In this document: piece by piece, positions 27,366 to 35,952 of the stretch
Position numbering within the stretch: the stretch's first letter is position 1
Layout: every line of letters begins with the position of its first letter
Assembly: GCF_016937515.1 (NCBI RefSeq)
Contig: NZ_JAFHKM010000002.1
Coordinates: 2,289,001 to 2,353,000 of the forward strand
Direction of reading: 5' to 3'
Length of the DNA stretch: 64,000 bases
Source of the DNA: Cohnella algarum
Lineage (GTDB): Bacteria > Bacillota > Bacilli > Paenibacillales > Paenibacillaceae
Notes under the pieces: generated by a model
Seen by the model: only the letters and a program-made list of their open reading frames with translations
What the model was told of the DNA's origin: nothing
Databases searched by the model: none
Made by a program: the position numbers and the translations under genes

Positions 27366-27871
27366 TTTGATTGGACGAAATCCAGGCCTGTTGATTAACC
27401 ACAAAATGGTAGCAAAAAAGGCTGGAGCGTCGTTCCGAAGCTTTTGATTTACCCGCGATCGCGATGAAACCTGCAATCATGCAGGCTTTTCCTGAAATGG
27501 TGGAGGCTCGGCGGGAGCAGAAATGCGAAAATGCAGTTTTTGGGTGCTCAAACAGGTTCAAATGAAGCATTCGCTCCGGAAAACCTGTACATTTGCATGA
27601 ATTTCGCTCAGTCCGCTCGTTTTGCCTTAAAAGGATGAAGATTTGCAGCTTTCCTATGAATCGAAGGACGGATGACGAAAAGACGATTCGCTAAGTCGCC
27701 GGAGAACTACGAAAAGACGATGCCGCTCACGCAAGATCACCCCCGATTTACGCCCGAATGAGCGGGATGTCCATCCAGGCCGCTTTTTCATATCCCAAAT
27801 TTCGAACAATTAACAGGATTGGACGAAATCCAACGCAGCTTTGCCGCGTCTTCAATGCAGCCCGACAAAGC
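27366..27871. other. Intergenic region without a recognised gene
   Basis: About 500 bp between the repeat array and the oxidoreductase operon terminator. GATTGGACGAAATCCA occurs twice (near 27368 and 27818), a 16-bp direct repeat about 450 bp apart. I see no convincing gene, RNA or promoter. Confidence 0.4.
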
Positions 27872-27897
27872 AAAAGGCGCCCGCATGCGGACGCCCC
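27872..27897 (-). terminator. Terminator of the catabolic operon
   Basis: On the minus strand, GGCGTCCGCATGCGGGCGCC forms a near-perfect stem followed by TTTTGC. It lies 24 bp after the stop of the Gfo/Idh/MocA gene. Confidence 0.75.
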
Positions 27898-27920
27898 CGT
27901 AAACCCGATGGGCCAACGAA

Positions 27921-28982
27921 TCAGTCAAACACGATCTCCTTGCCGAGCCTGGCGGATTCGTAAACGCCGCACAGGATTTTCATCATTTCGACGCCGTCCT
28001 CGACCGGGCTGAGCGTTTCCTTGCTCCCTTGACATACGGCGATGAAATGATCGATTTCCGCCTGGAACCCCGAGGCGAAATCGAAGGTCAAATGGTTGAT
28101 CTGCGGCACCGCGTTCAGGATCGTATTCTCTTTTTCCAGCACGAACGTCAGCTCCGGCTCCAATTCCACGCCGCCTTTCGTCCCGTACAGCTTGACAGTC
28201 AGTTCGTCCTTCTTGGCGTGCAGGGAAAAGCTGACGTCCACGTAAAGCGAAGCGCCGTTCTCGAAACGGATCAAGGCGTTGGCCATATCCTCCACCGTAT
28301 TGAGAGCCGCGTCGTAATCCGCCGCCTTGTAGTAGTTCAAATTGCGCACGTTGGCCCGGTTGCCCAGCTTGTTGTACGCGTTGCCGCTGATCGATTTCAC
28401 TTTCGGCCGACCCATAAGGTACCAGCACAAATCGATAACGTGCACGCCGACGTCGATCAGCGGGCCTCCGCCCGACCGCTGGATATCGCCGAACCAGCCG
28501 CCCGGGTTGCCCAATCTGCGGATGCACGACGTCTTGGCGTAATAGATTTCGCCCAATTCTCCGCTTTCCATGAAGGACCGGACGATTTGGGTGTTGGAGC
28601 CGTAGCGGCGGACGAAGCCGACCTGCAGCTGTTTGCCCGAACGCTTGACGGCGGCCTCGATGTCGAGCGCCTCCTCGACCGTTTTGCAAAGCGGCTTTTC
28701 GACGAGCACGTGCTTGCCGGCGTCGAGCGCCGCGACGGCGAACAGGGCGTGCGTGTTGTTCCAGGTGCAGACGCTGATCGCGTCGATGTCCGGATTTTTC
28801 AGCATTTCGCGGTAATCCGTATAGACGTGCGGAACGCCGTATTTGTCCGCCTTCTCGCGGGCGCGTTCCTCGTTCAGATCGCATACCGCGACGAGGCGGG
28901 CGTCCGGGTTGTTCCGGTACGATTTCAAATGCATTTCGGAAATCGATCCGAGACCGATGACGCCGATTCCGATTTGGCTCAT
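27921..28982 (-). CDS. Gfo/Idh/MocA-family NAD(P)-dependent oxidoreductase
   Basis: 353 aa. The N-terminal Rossmann fold has GVIGLGSISEMHL, and the conserved lysine motif is VEKPLCKTVEEA. A C-terminal alpha/beta domain of the GFO_IDH_MocA_C type follows, with the GGPLIDVGVHVIDLCWYL block. These enzymes oxidise or epimerise sugars and inositols. It is the last gene of a three-gene minus-strand operon (isomerase, FAD oxidoreductase, this gene; 35-bp gap). The natural substrate cannot be told from sequence; an aldose, inositol or sugar acid fits the neighbours. Confidence 0.92.
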   Translation of the reverse strand: MSQIGIGVIGLGSISEMHLKSYRNNPDARLVAVCDLNEERAREKADKYGVPHVYTDYREMLKNPDIDAISVCTWNNTHALFAVAALDAGKHVLVEKPLCKTVEEALDIEAAVKRSGKQLQVGFVRRYGSNTQIVRSFMESGELGEIYYAKTSCIRRLGNPGGWFGDIQRSGGGPLIDVGVHVIDLCWYLMGRPKVKSISGNAYNKLGNRANVRNLNYYKAADYDAALNTVEDMANALIRFENGASLYVDVSFSLHAKKDELTVKLYGTKGGVELEPELTFVLEKENTILNAVPQINHLTFDFASGFQAEIDHFIAVCQGSKETLSPVEDGVEMMKILCGVYESARLGKEIVFD

Positions 28983-29017
28983 GGTTGATCCCTCTTTCCC
29001 CGTTTAGTGAAGTATAT

Positions 29018-30595
29018 TCAGACGGCGCGGACGGCAGGCCACGCCAGTTCGACGCCGTTTCCGGTCAGCATTCGCTGGAACGAGGCCAGCTCCTCCGGCC
29101 GCGCGCGCAGCCCGCGCGGGCTCAGCTCGCGATCCAGGCAGTAGGCCGCGCAGAGAGCCGCCGCTTCCCCGATGTTCCATTCGACGGGGTGGAGCCGGTA
29201 GCAGCCGTTCGTAATATGGGTCGTGCCGATGTTTTTGCCCGCGGCGAGCAGGTTGTCGACGCGTACCGGAAGGAGCGCCCCGAACGGAATCTGGAACGGC
29301 AGCGACGAGATGTCGATGTACGGCTGCCCGCCCGTGCTCGGATGGAGGTCGATGCGGTAGCAGCCGATGCCGACGCTGTCGGCGAACGCCGCCGCCCGCC
29401 CGTCGGGCCGGCAGTCCGCGGCGACGTGCTGCTCGAGCACGGTGAACTCCGCCCGGAGGCGCCGGGATTCGCGGATGTACGGGTACATCGCGAGGCCGTC
29501 CTCGGTGCCGACGACATCCCTTCGAAGCCGCAAGCCGGGATAGCCCTGCTTGCCGTCGGGCCGGGGCGCCTCCGTCTGCAGCCAGTACAGCAGCGACAGG
29601 CTGAGCTGCTTGGCGCTCCGAAGGTGCTTCTCCTTTTCCTCCTCCGGCACGTCGATGACGGACCCGAGCCAATAATCGTTTTGCGGCCAGTTGACGAGCG
29701 AGACGTTCCCGCGGTACAGCCCGCCGACATAGTTGCCGGCGTCCGCGATTTGCCGGTAACGGAACAGCGAAAATCCGCCGGACTCCCCGGGGAACAGGCT
29801 GTACCGGACCGGCTCCATCGTCGCCGGCTTCACGCCCGTCAGGCTGAGCAGCCGATCCGGCCAGAAGTCGGGTTTATAGTCGCGCCAGAAGCCGTACATT
29901 TCCGGCTTGTCGATGACGTGGTTTTCGCCTTCGAGATAGTCCATGGCGAAGCAGTAGGTGAAGCCCTGCATATCGTCAGGCCTCGGAGCTCCCTCGACGG
30001 CGTGCGGCTCGCCCGTCTGCTCCCGGGATTCCGCGCCGGTCACGTATTCCGCTCCCGCCAGGGGCAGCAGATCACCGCATTCCGTCGCGTCGAGAAAGTA
30101 CGCTCCGGTCAGATGCGTTACATCGCCCGAATCGAGGCTGCGAACGTCGACGGACACGATTTTGTCGCCGTGCGTTTCGGCCCGCACCGGCACGTGCCGG
30201 CGGAGAATGGCGAGACGCCCGCTGTTTTCATATGGGGCGAGCATTTGCTCCAGAACGGCGACCGCCGCGCGCGGTTCGTGGCACAGACGGCTGACGGAGC
30301 CGCCTCCGGGGTTCAGCGCCCCGCGCGAACGGGCCTCCGCGGTCAGCGGAAAATGGTCCCGGTAATAGCTCCGCACGCCGTCGCGGAACTTCCGGTAATC
30401 GGCCGTGCAGCCGAACGATTCGATCCACGGATGCTCGTCCGGAGGCACGGCCTGGCTCGTCAATTGTCCGCCGATCCAGGCGGTTTCCTCCGTCATGACG
30501 ACGGTGCGCCCGGCTTTGGCTGCGGCCAGGGCGGCGGCGCAGCCGCCGGTTCCGCCGCCGACGATGACGATATCGGCTGCAATTTCGCGTCCCAT
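29018..30595 (-). CDS. FAD-dependent oxidoreductase (PF12831-type)
   Basis: 525 aa from ATG 30595, behind AGGAGG. The N-terminal dinucleotide fold is ADIVIVGGGTGGCAAALAAA, followed by GRTVVMTEETAWIGGQLTSQ and, further on, YFLDATECGDLLPLAG. A C-terminal VDNLLAAGKNIGTTH block recalls the second flavin-contacting motif. The family occurs next to sugar-catabolic genes but its reaction is mostly uncharacterised. The ribosome site overlaps the stop of the upstream isomerase gene, so the two are co-translated. Upstream in-frame codons lack a ribosome site. Confidence 0.9.
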   Translation of the reverse strand: MGREIAADIVIVGGGTGGCAAALAAAKAGRTVVMTEETAWIGGQLTSQAVPPDEHPWIESFGCTADYRKFRDGVRSYYRDHFPLTAEARSRGALNPGGGSVSRLCHEPRAAVAVLEQMLAPYENSGRLAILRRHVPVRAETHGDKIVSVDVRSLDSGDVTHLTGAYFLDATECGDLLPLAGAEYVTGAESREQTGEPHAVEGAPRPDDMQGFTYCFAMDYLEGENHVIDKPEMYGFWRDYKPDFWPDRLLSLTGVKPATMEPVRYSLFPGESGGFSLFRYRQIADAGNYVGGLYRGNVSLVNWPQNDYWLGSVIDVPEEEKEKHLRSAKQLSLSLLYWLQTEAPRPDGKQGYPGLRLRRDVVGTEDGLAMYPYIRESRRLRAEFTVLEQHVAADCRPDGRAAAFADSVGIGCYRIDLHPSTGGQPYIDISSLPFQIPFGALLPVRVDNLLAAGKNIGTTHITNGCYRLHPVEWNIGEAAALCAAYCLDRELSPRGLRARPEELASFQRMLTGNGVELAWPAVRAV

Positions 30596-30611
30596 CTGCT
30601 GTCGATACCTC

Positions 30612-31436
30612 CTAGTCCCGGGATAGCGTGCCGAAGTACTCGTAGCTCGCCCGAATGCCGGCGGCTTCGTCGCCGGGGCCCTCGTATTCGAGCACGTAAG
30701 CTCCGGCATAGCCGGCGCCGTTCAAGCGGTTGACGATGACGTCCAGGTCGACGAGGCCGCTTCCGGCTTCGATGCCTTGGAACGTTTTGCCCTCAAGAGA
30801 CCGGTAAGGGCCGTCCGGGGCTTCGTAAAAATCCTTGATGTGCACGTGGCCGACATAGGGGAGAAGAACGTCCAGCGCGTCGAGCGGATTTTCGCCGACG
30901 AGCAGGAAATTGCCCGTGTCGAACGTAGAGCGGAGCGCCTCCGATCCGACCCGTTCGATAATGTCCAGCACCTGCTTGCCGGTTCCCGCCAGCATGCCGT
31001 GGTTTTCCAGGCAGAGCGTCAAGCCTTGACGCTCGGCTTCGGCGGCGGCTTCGCCTAATCCGCCCACGATATACGCCAGCGCCGAATCGAACGTGAACCC
31101 GTCCTTCAAATTGCCGGAAAAAACGCGGATCGTGCCCGTGCCGAGCGTCCGCGCGACCGGAAAAGCGTCCGTTATTTGCCGCAAAGCTTCGTTCCGCGCG
31201 CCCGGATCGCTCTGGACGAAGTCGTTGCCGACCGCGTAGCTGACAATGCGGATTCCATGGCGCTTGGCATATTCCGCGACCTCCGGCAGCTCTTCCTTGA
31301 CGTTTTTCCAGAACACATTCAGCAGTTCGACCCGGTCGATGCCTTCCTTCCGGCAGAAGGACAGAAAATCCAGAGCCGACCACGACTGCTGCCTGGCGAT
31401 TCGATGAACGCTCCACATGCTCAAGGCCAGCTTCAT
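30612..31436 (-). CDS. Sugar phosphate isomerase/epimerase (AP-endonuclease-2 TIM barrel)
   Basis: 274 aa from ATG 31436, behind GAGGAGG. It has the xylose-isomerase-like barrel pattern with the metal ligands expected from LCLENHG (Glu), STFDTGNFLL (Asp), HVHIKDF (His, Asp) and VLEYEGPGD (Glu). It is the promoter-proximal gene of the minus-strand operon with the FAD oxidoreductase and the Gfo/Idh/MocA enzyme. These three families together suggest breakdown of an inositol-like or unusual sugar. The specific sugar is unknown. Confidence 0.9.
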   Translation of the reverse strand: MKLALSMWSVHRIARQQSWSALDFLSFCRKEGIDRVELLNVFWKNVKEELPEVAEYAKRHGIRIVSYAVGNDFVQSDPGARNEALRQITDAFPVARTLGTGTIRVFSGNLKDGFTFDSALAYIVGGLGEAAAEAERQGLTLCLENHGMLAGTGKQVLDIIERVGSEALRSTFDTGNFLLVGENPLDALDVLLPYVGHVHIKDFYEAPDGPYRSLEGKTFQGIEAGSGLVDLDVIVNRLNGAGYAGAYVLEYEGPGDEAAGIRASYEYFGTLSRD

Positions 31437-31597
31437 CGGTGATAACCTCCTCGCGTTTTGCTAAAGCTCCTATTCGTTTTTTCATAGGATAGTTCCATTC
31501 TAGAAACCGAGCGGGAGGGAAAATAGGGTACGGCGATGACCATTTGTGGTAGTTTGATGAGGAAGAGGAGGGCGGTGTTCGGGGGATTTAAGGCGAA

Positions 31598-31635
31598 AAG
31601 GGACGAACCGCGAAAAACCGCGGGCATCGTCCCTT
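31598..31635 (-). terminator. Terminator after the coat protein genes
   Basis: GGGACGA and TCGTCCC flank an inner CCGCG/CGCGG stem. On the minus strand the stem is followed by TTTTCGCC. It starts 8 bp beyond the stop of the 31643 gene. Confidence 0.7.
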
Positions 31636-31642
31636 TAGGCGT

Positions 31643-32002
31643 TTATTGAACCGTCGTGGCGGCGGGATACGGGAATTGGCTGGAGTAGTTTTGGAACTGC
31701 CGAAAGCTTTGGTCCAGCTTCGTCTGCTCCTCGGCCTCCAGCTTGTAGTGGCCTTTGCGGAACATCAGCTCGTACATATGGTACTGGCATTGGTGCGTTT
31801 CCGTCAGCACCGTCATGATGTCCTGGTGAAGGGCCGGATGGCTCGCTTCCCGGGCGGAGACGTTGAAGCTGTCGGTCAAGTATTTTTCCAGCGCGAGAAT
31901 GTCGTTAAGCCGGTCGCGGTCGTTCATTTCCGGCCCTTTCACCTGCGGCTCGTTCGCCGGCTTCGGGTTTTGGATCGCGTTCGGATTTTGGCTCTGGTTC
32001 AT
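31643..32002 (-). CDS. CotF-like spore coat protein
   Basis: 119 aa. An Asn/Gln/Pro-rich N-terminus (NQSQNPNAIQNPKPANEPQ) precedes a helical domain typical of the CotF family (LNDILALEKYLTDSFNVSAREASHP, then MYELMFRKGHYKLEAEEQ), which has a ferritin-like fold. Related proteins form part of the endospore coat, so the organism is very likely a spore former. The gene follows its paralogue by 15 bp and shares its direction. Expression in the mother cell is expected; I did not identify the promoter. Confidence 0.85.
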   Translation of the reverse strand: MNQSQNPNAIQNPKPANEPQVKGPEMNDRDRLNDILALEKYLTDSFNVSAREASHPALHQDIMTVLTETHQCQYHMYELMFRKGHYKLEAEEQTKLDQSFRQFQNYSSQFPYPAATTVQ

Positions 32003-32017
32003 GCGAGTTTCCTCCTT

Positions 32018-32305
32018 TTATTGCTGAAGCTGCCGCACTTTTTGCATCTCGGCCGTGTTGTTGTGCTGAAGATGCTTGAGCAGCAGCTCGTAATGCCGCT
32101 TGTGCATTTGACCCGCTTGGTCGATCGCCTGCCGGATTTCCTGGTCGGTGCATTCGCCCGCGAAATGGCTGCATTTTTTCATGGCGAGAAGTTCCCAAGA
32201 CAGCTGATCTTTCAAGTACAGGTGGTCTTTCGTCGTAATGACCTGAGGGGGCTGCTGCATGACGGGCTGTTGCTGCTGTTGGCCCTGGGCTTGCGTTTGT
32301 TGCAT
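32018..32305 (-). CDS. CotF-like spore coat protein, small paralogue
   Basis: 95 aa from ATG 32305, behind AAGGAGAA. A Gln-rich N-terminus (QQTQAQGQQQQQPVMQQPP) is followed by a helical segment (DQLSWELLAMKKCSHFAGE, then QAIDQAGQMHKRHYELLLKH). The His/Cys-containing helices resemble CotF and other ferritin-like coat proteins. It is the first gene of a two-gene coat operon and divergent from the TetR gene. Confidence 0.82.
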   Translation of the reverse strand: MQQTQAQGQQQQQPVMQQPPQVITTKDHLYLKDQLSWELLAMKKCSHFAGECTDQEIRQAIDQAGQMHKRHYELLLKHLQHNNTAEMQKVRQLQQ

Positions 32306-32441
32306 TGGAGTTCTCCTTTCCTGGCTCGGATTCGTCTTTAGCATCTCTGAATAAATGAAAAAATATCCAACGCGCACATGCGGAAAACAAGGAAAACGAA
32401 ATGTTATAATTATTTTCCGGGAAGCGAAGGGAGGTTCGGCT

Positions 32442-33032
32442 TTGAAGGAGAGGATCGCAGAGGCCGCCTTCGAGGAAATCGCGGGGCACGGCCTGAAGTT
32501 CTCGATGCGGGAGATCGCGGGGCGCCTTGGAATCAGCACGAAAACGGTGTATCAGTATTTTGAATCGAAGGAGCAAATGATCGAATATATCGTGACTCAG
32601 GCGATCGAAAGCTTCAAGGAGGAAGAGGCTCGTTTGATGAGCGACGCTTCCTTGTCGTTCGAGCGAAAGCTGCGGCGGTCGCTGACCTGCTTGCCCGAGG
32701 GCTTTGCTTTCCGCGACGTTCGCATATGGAAGGAACTGCAGCAAAAGTATCCGAAGCAGTGGAAAAAGCTCGACGAATACATGAACGACGGCTGGGACAA
32801 CATTCGGGCCATGATCCGGGAAGGAATCGAGGCAGGCGCGTTTCGCCCGGTTGACGACGGGGTGTTCGTCCAGGTTTACGTGGGAGGGCTTTATCATTTC
32901 ATGAGCCGCGGCGCGGCCGATCGCCGGGAGCGATCGCTCGAATCGATGCTGGAGCAAATGGCCGATCTTCTGCTTGCGGGCATTTGCCTGCATCCGGAAG
33001 AAACGGCGTCAACGGGGGAGGATGCACAATGA
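32442..33032 (+). CDS. TetR-family transcriptional regulator
   Basis: About 196 aa from TTG 32442, behind GGGAGG. The helix-turn-helix is MREIAGRLGISTKTVYQYF followed by ESKEQMIEYIV; the rest is the helical ligand-binding domain. The stop overlaps the start of the SMR pump gene by 4 bp (ATGA), so the pair is co-translated and the regulator probably represses its own operon until a pump substrate binds. TATAAT-like sequence occurs near 32404. The frame stays open upstream to 32355, but that region has no ribosome site. Confidence 0.88.
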   Translation: MKERIAEAAFEEIAGHGLKFSMREIAGRLGISTKTVYQYFESKEQMIEYIVTQAIESFKEEEARLMSDASLSFERKLRRSLTCLPEGFAFRDVRIWKELQQKYPKQWKKLDEYMNDGWDNIRAMIREGIEAGAFRPVDDGVFVQVYVGGLYHFMSRGAADRRERSLESMLEQMADLLLAGICLHPEETASTGEDAQ

Positions 33033-33358
33033 AAGCTTATTTGTTTCTGGCGCTGGCCATCGCTGCGGAGCTGTTCGGCACGTCGATGCTGAAGGCTTCC
33101 GCGGGTTTTACGAAGCTGTATCCGAGTTTGGGAACGATCGCCGGGTTCGGCGTCGCTTTTTATTCGTTGTCGTTATCTTTGCAGCACATTCCGCTGGGGG
33201 TCGCCTATGCGATCTGGTCAGGAGTAGGGACGGCGGTTACAGCGATTATCGGCGTCGTCATCTGGAAAGAAACCGCAAGCGTCACGACGGTCGCCGGCAT
33301 CCTGCTCATTATCGCGGGCGTGGTCGTGCTGAACCTGAAAGGGAACGCGCACGGGTAA
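33029..33358 (+). CDS. Small multidrug resistance (SMR) efflux protein
   Basis: 109 aa with four hydrophobic helices. The essential glutamate of the family is at position 14 (ALAIAAELFGTS). Conserved IPLGVAYAIWSGVGTA and GILLIIAGVVVLNL stretches match the EmrE/QacC type. Such dimers exchange protons for cationic drugs or guanidinium. Coupled to the TetR gene by a 4-bp overlap. Confidence 0.93.
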   Translation: MKAYLFLALAIAAELFGTSMLKASAGFTKLYPSLGTIAGFGVAFYSLSLSLQHIPLGVAYAIWSGVGTAVTAIIGVVIWKETASVTTVAGILLIIAGVVVLNLKGNAHG

Positions 33359-33530
33359 GGAACCGCCAAGCAGGATGAAAATCCGATGCGGCCGAAATGG
33401 CCAATTCAGGCAAGTCCGGCGAAAATCGTTCAACCTGCGGCCGGACGACCCGTATATTTTTCAATCAAACCTTGGTTTTGTTCATTTTTTTTCCGCCTGT
33501 ATTCCCTACGATAGAAGTACGCAGCCTAGA

Positions 33531-33576
33531 GCCGTCCGTCATGGAGGAAACGCTCGTTTCTCCGTGCGCGGACGGC
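33531..33576 (+). promoter_or_regulatory. Long imperfect hairpin in the leader of the secreted glycosidase gene
   Basis: GCCGTCCG (33531-33538) pairs with CGGACGGC (33569-33576). The inner arms CATGGAGGAAAC and GTTTCTCCGTG also pair, giving a stem of about 20 bp. It ends 51 bp before the start codon and is followed by T-rich but interrupted sequence. It could be an attenuator, an mRNA stabiliser or an operator. Confidence 0.4.
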
Positions 33577-33627
33577 GCTTGCCTTTCGTTTTGCGTTTTA
33601 CCAATACGATGAGGGAGTGAGCAGGCA

Positions 33628-35952
33628 ATGTCGGGGAAAAGATCGTGGGTCGGGAAATGGGGCTTGTTGTTATTCATGGCGTTAATCGTTCTGCCGCCGG
33701 GGCTCGTCCGGCCGGCCGAAGCGTCGGCGGCTTCCGCCTACACGGTGGAAATCGATCCGAACGTTACGGTATCCGAGGATTTTCTGGGAATCGGCATCAA
33801 CGTGATACCGGGCAGTTTGATGCCGAAATCGGCAGGCTATGGCTTTGACGAGGCTTACTGGGAAATTGATCGAAAGCGCATTCAAACGTTCAAGCCGAAA
33901 GTGGCGAGGGTGTGGTACCAGATCGATTGGATGGAGCCGACGAAGGGCGTCTACACTTGGGACAGCGACAAAATGAAAGCGTTTTATCCGTATCTTGACG
34001 CCTTTAAAGAGGCCGGAACCGAAGTGGAGCTGAATTTTGGCTGGAAAAACGGCTCCGCCGTTCACGACTGGTTCGGCTTGCCCGGCGTCGATCCGTATAC
34101 GAGCGCGCCCGCGGACCTGGACGCTTTCGCGGAATCCGCTTCGGCCGCTCTCTCCGAGCTGATCGACGGGCGCGGATACGACAACATCAAGTATTTGACG
34201 TTCTATAACGAGCCGAACGGCAGCTGGGATTTCGAGACGGGAGGCGATCAGGCCCACCAAATGCAGTATTACGCCGATCTCGTCACGAAGGTCAGCCAGC
34301 GGCTGGCCGCCGACGGCCTGCGCGACCGCGTCGAGATTTGGGCGCCGGAGGAGACGGGCGCGCCGGGCTGGACGGAGTATATGAAGCAGCACGCCGACGC
34401 GCACATCGACGGTTACAGCTTCCACGTGTACGGGGAGCCGTACGCCAACCTGGGCAACGCGATCGCCGTGAGCCAGGCGGCCGTCGGCTCCAAGCCGGTC
34501 CATATGACGGAGTTCGGCTGGTCGGGCGACGACATGAGCGGCTGGGATTCCGGCTTCGCCAATTACGTGATCGAAGCGGCCAACAAGGGCCTGAAGTCCG
34601 CGCTCGTCTGGCAGCTGAACGGCGTCTGGAGCACCGATCCCGACGGCGACACGAACGGCAACTATACGATGTGGGATGCGAGCGTGCAGGGGCTTGCTCC
34701 GAAAAAAACGTACTACGCCGCCGGCATGCTGGCCCGGTACGTTCCCGAGCACAGCGACGTGCTGAGGGTGGAAACGAGCTCGCCGGACATCCGCGCGGCC
34801 GCTTTCCGCACCGATGCGGGCGACTATGCGATCGTGCTGGAAAGCAAGGCGGGAGAGGCGAAGGAGATCGAGTTCGATTTTAACGGAGTCCATATCGGCA
34901 AAACGTTCAAAAAGCACGTGTACAAGGACGACATCGCTCGCGAGGGCAATGCGATTTTGCCGCCGGTATCCGGCACCTTCGCCGCGGGCGATTCGTTCGT
35001 CGACGGGACGATCGACGAAGATTACAGCGTCGTCGTCTACACGACGGAGCCCGCGCAGACGCAGGTGGCCGTATCGCCTCTCGAAGCGAGCGTGGCCGGA
35101 GGAGAGGCGCTGCAGCTGACGGCGGACGTGATCGACAATGACGACGGGGTCGTCTGGAGCGTCATCGGCAGCGGCAACGGGACGATCGACGCGAACGGCC
35201 TGTACACGCCGCCCGACGTGAACGACGAGCGGCGAGTCGCGATCAAGGCGGCGAGCGCGAGCGACCCGGACGGCTACAATATCGCGCTGGTGACGGTCAA
35301 GCCCCGATCGGTGCCGACGCGGGTCGAAGCTCCGGCATTCAGCCTGCCTTACGGCGTCTACGATTCCGCGGAAGCCGTGACGATCACGTCGGCGACCCCG
35401 GGCGCGGAAATTCGCTATACGATCGACGGCAGCGCGCCAAATGCGTCTTCGCCGCTGTATACGAAGCCCGTCATTTTGCAAAACGGGACCGTGCAGGTGC
35501 TCAAAGCGATCGCGCTGAAGGAGGGGCTTGACGCTTCCGGCATCACGCAGTCGTTTTACCGCATCCACGATATCAGCAACGCGCCGGACGGTTACTCGTT
35601 CTGCGCGTACGAGGACGGCTACTGCTTTTTCGACGGGGAGGCGGTCGTCGCCTACGGGGCGGACGGCTTGTTCAACTACAAGGTGCTGACGGGGGAACCG
35701 TCTGCGGCGACGACGTGTTCGGCGATCCGAATCCGGGCGCGGCGAAGCGCTGCTACTATAGTGCCGACATTCCCGAAGAGCTGCCGGAAATCACGTTCTA
35801 CAACGCCGGGTTCGAAAAGCCGGCCGTCGAGAAGTATCGCAACGGGCCGTTCGCGAACGGTTGGACGTTTAACGGCTGGTCCGGCGTCCAGACGAATATC
35901 AGCGCGTTCGAACCGCCGGCCGCTCCGGAGGGGAACCAGACGGCCTATCTGA
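33628..35952 (+). CDS. Secreted modular glycoside hydrolase, N-terminal part (frameshifted at 35691-35695)
   Basis: The frame opens with a signal peptide ([19 protein letters not shown], cut near AEASA). A clan-A-type glycosidase barrel covers about residues 38-370, with a likely acid/base Glu195 in FYNEPNGSW and a nucleophile Glu295 in HMTEFGWSG. After a beta-rich domain come a Big-like segment ([20 protein letters not shown]) and a chitobiase-type C-terminal domain ([18 protein letters not shown]). True homology ends at the G5 run 35691-35695. Beyond it this frame reads an unrelated Arg-rich tail to 35952, while the real continuation lies in the next frame to 38006. One added G joins both parts into about 1,460 aa. 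The exact GH family is unsure (GH39/GH5-like). Confidence 0.8.
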   Translation: MSGKRSWVGKWGLLLFMALIVLPPGLVRPAEASAASAYTVEIDPNVTVSEDFLGIGINVIPGSLMPKSAGYGFDEAYWEIDRKRIQTFKPKVARVWYQIDWMEPTKGVYTWDSDKMKAFYPYLDAFKEAGTEVELNFGWKNGSAVHDWFGLPGVDPYTSAPADLDAFAESASAALSELIDGRGYDNIKYLTFYNEPNGSWDFETGGDQAHQMQYYADLVTKVSQRLAADGLRDRVEIWAPEETGAPGWTEYMKQHADAHIDGYSFHVYGEPYANLGNAIAVSQAAVGSKPVHMTEFGWSGDDMSGWDSGFANYVIEAANKGLKSALVWQLNGVWSTDPDGDTNGNYTMWDASVQGLAPKKTYYAAGMLARYVPEHSDVLRVETSSPDIRAAAFRTDAGDYAIVLESKAGEAKEIEFDFNGVHIGKTFKKHVYKDDIAREGNAILPPVSGTFAAGDSFVDGTIDEDYSVVVYTTEPAQTQVAVSPLEASVAGGEALQLTADVIDNDDGVVWSVIGSGNGTIDANGLYTPPDVNDERRVAIKAASASDPDGYNIALVTVKPRSVPTRVEAPAFSLPYGVYDSAEAVTITSATPGAEIRYTIDGSAPNASSPLYTKPVILQNGTVQVLKAIALKEGLDASGITQSFYRIHDISNAPDGYSFCAYEDGYCFFDGEAVVAYGADGLFNYKVLTGEPSAATTCSAIRIRARRSAATIVPTFPKSCRKSRSTTPGSKSRPSRSIATGRSRTVGRLTAGPASRRISARSNRRPLRRGTRRPI

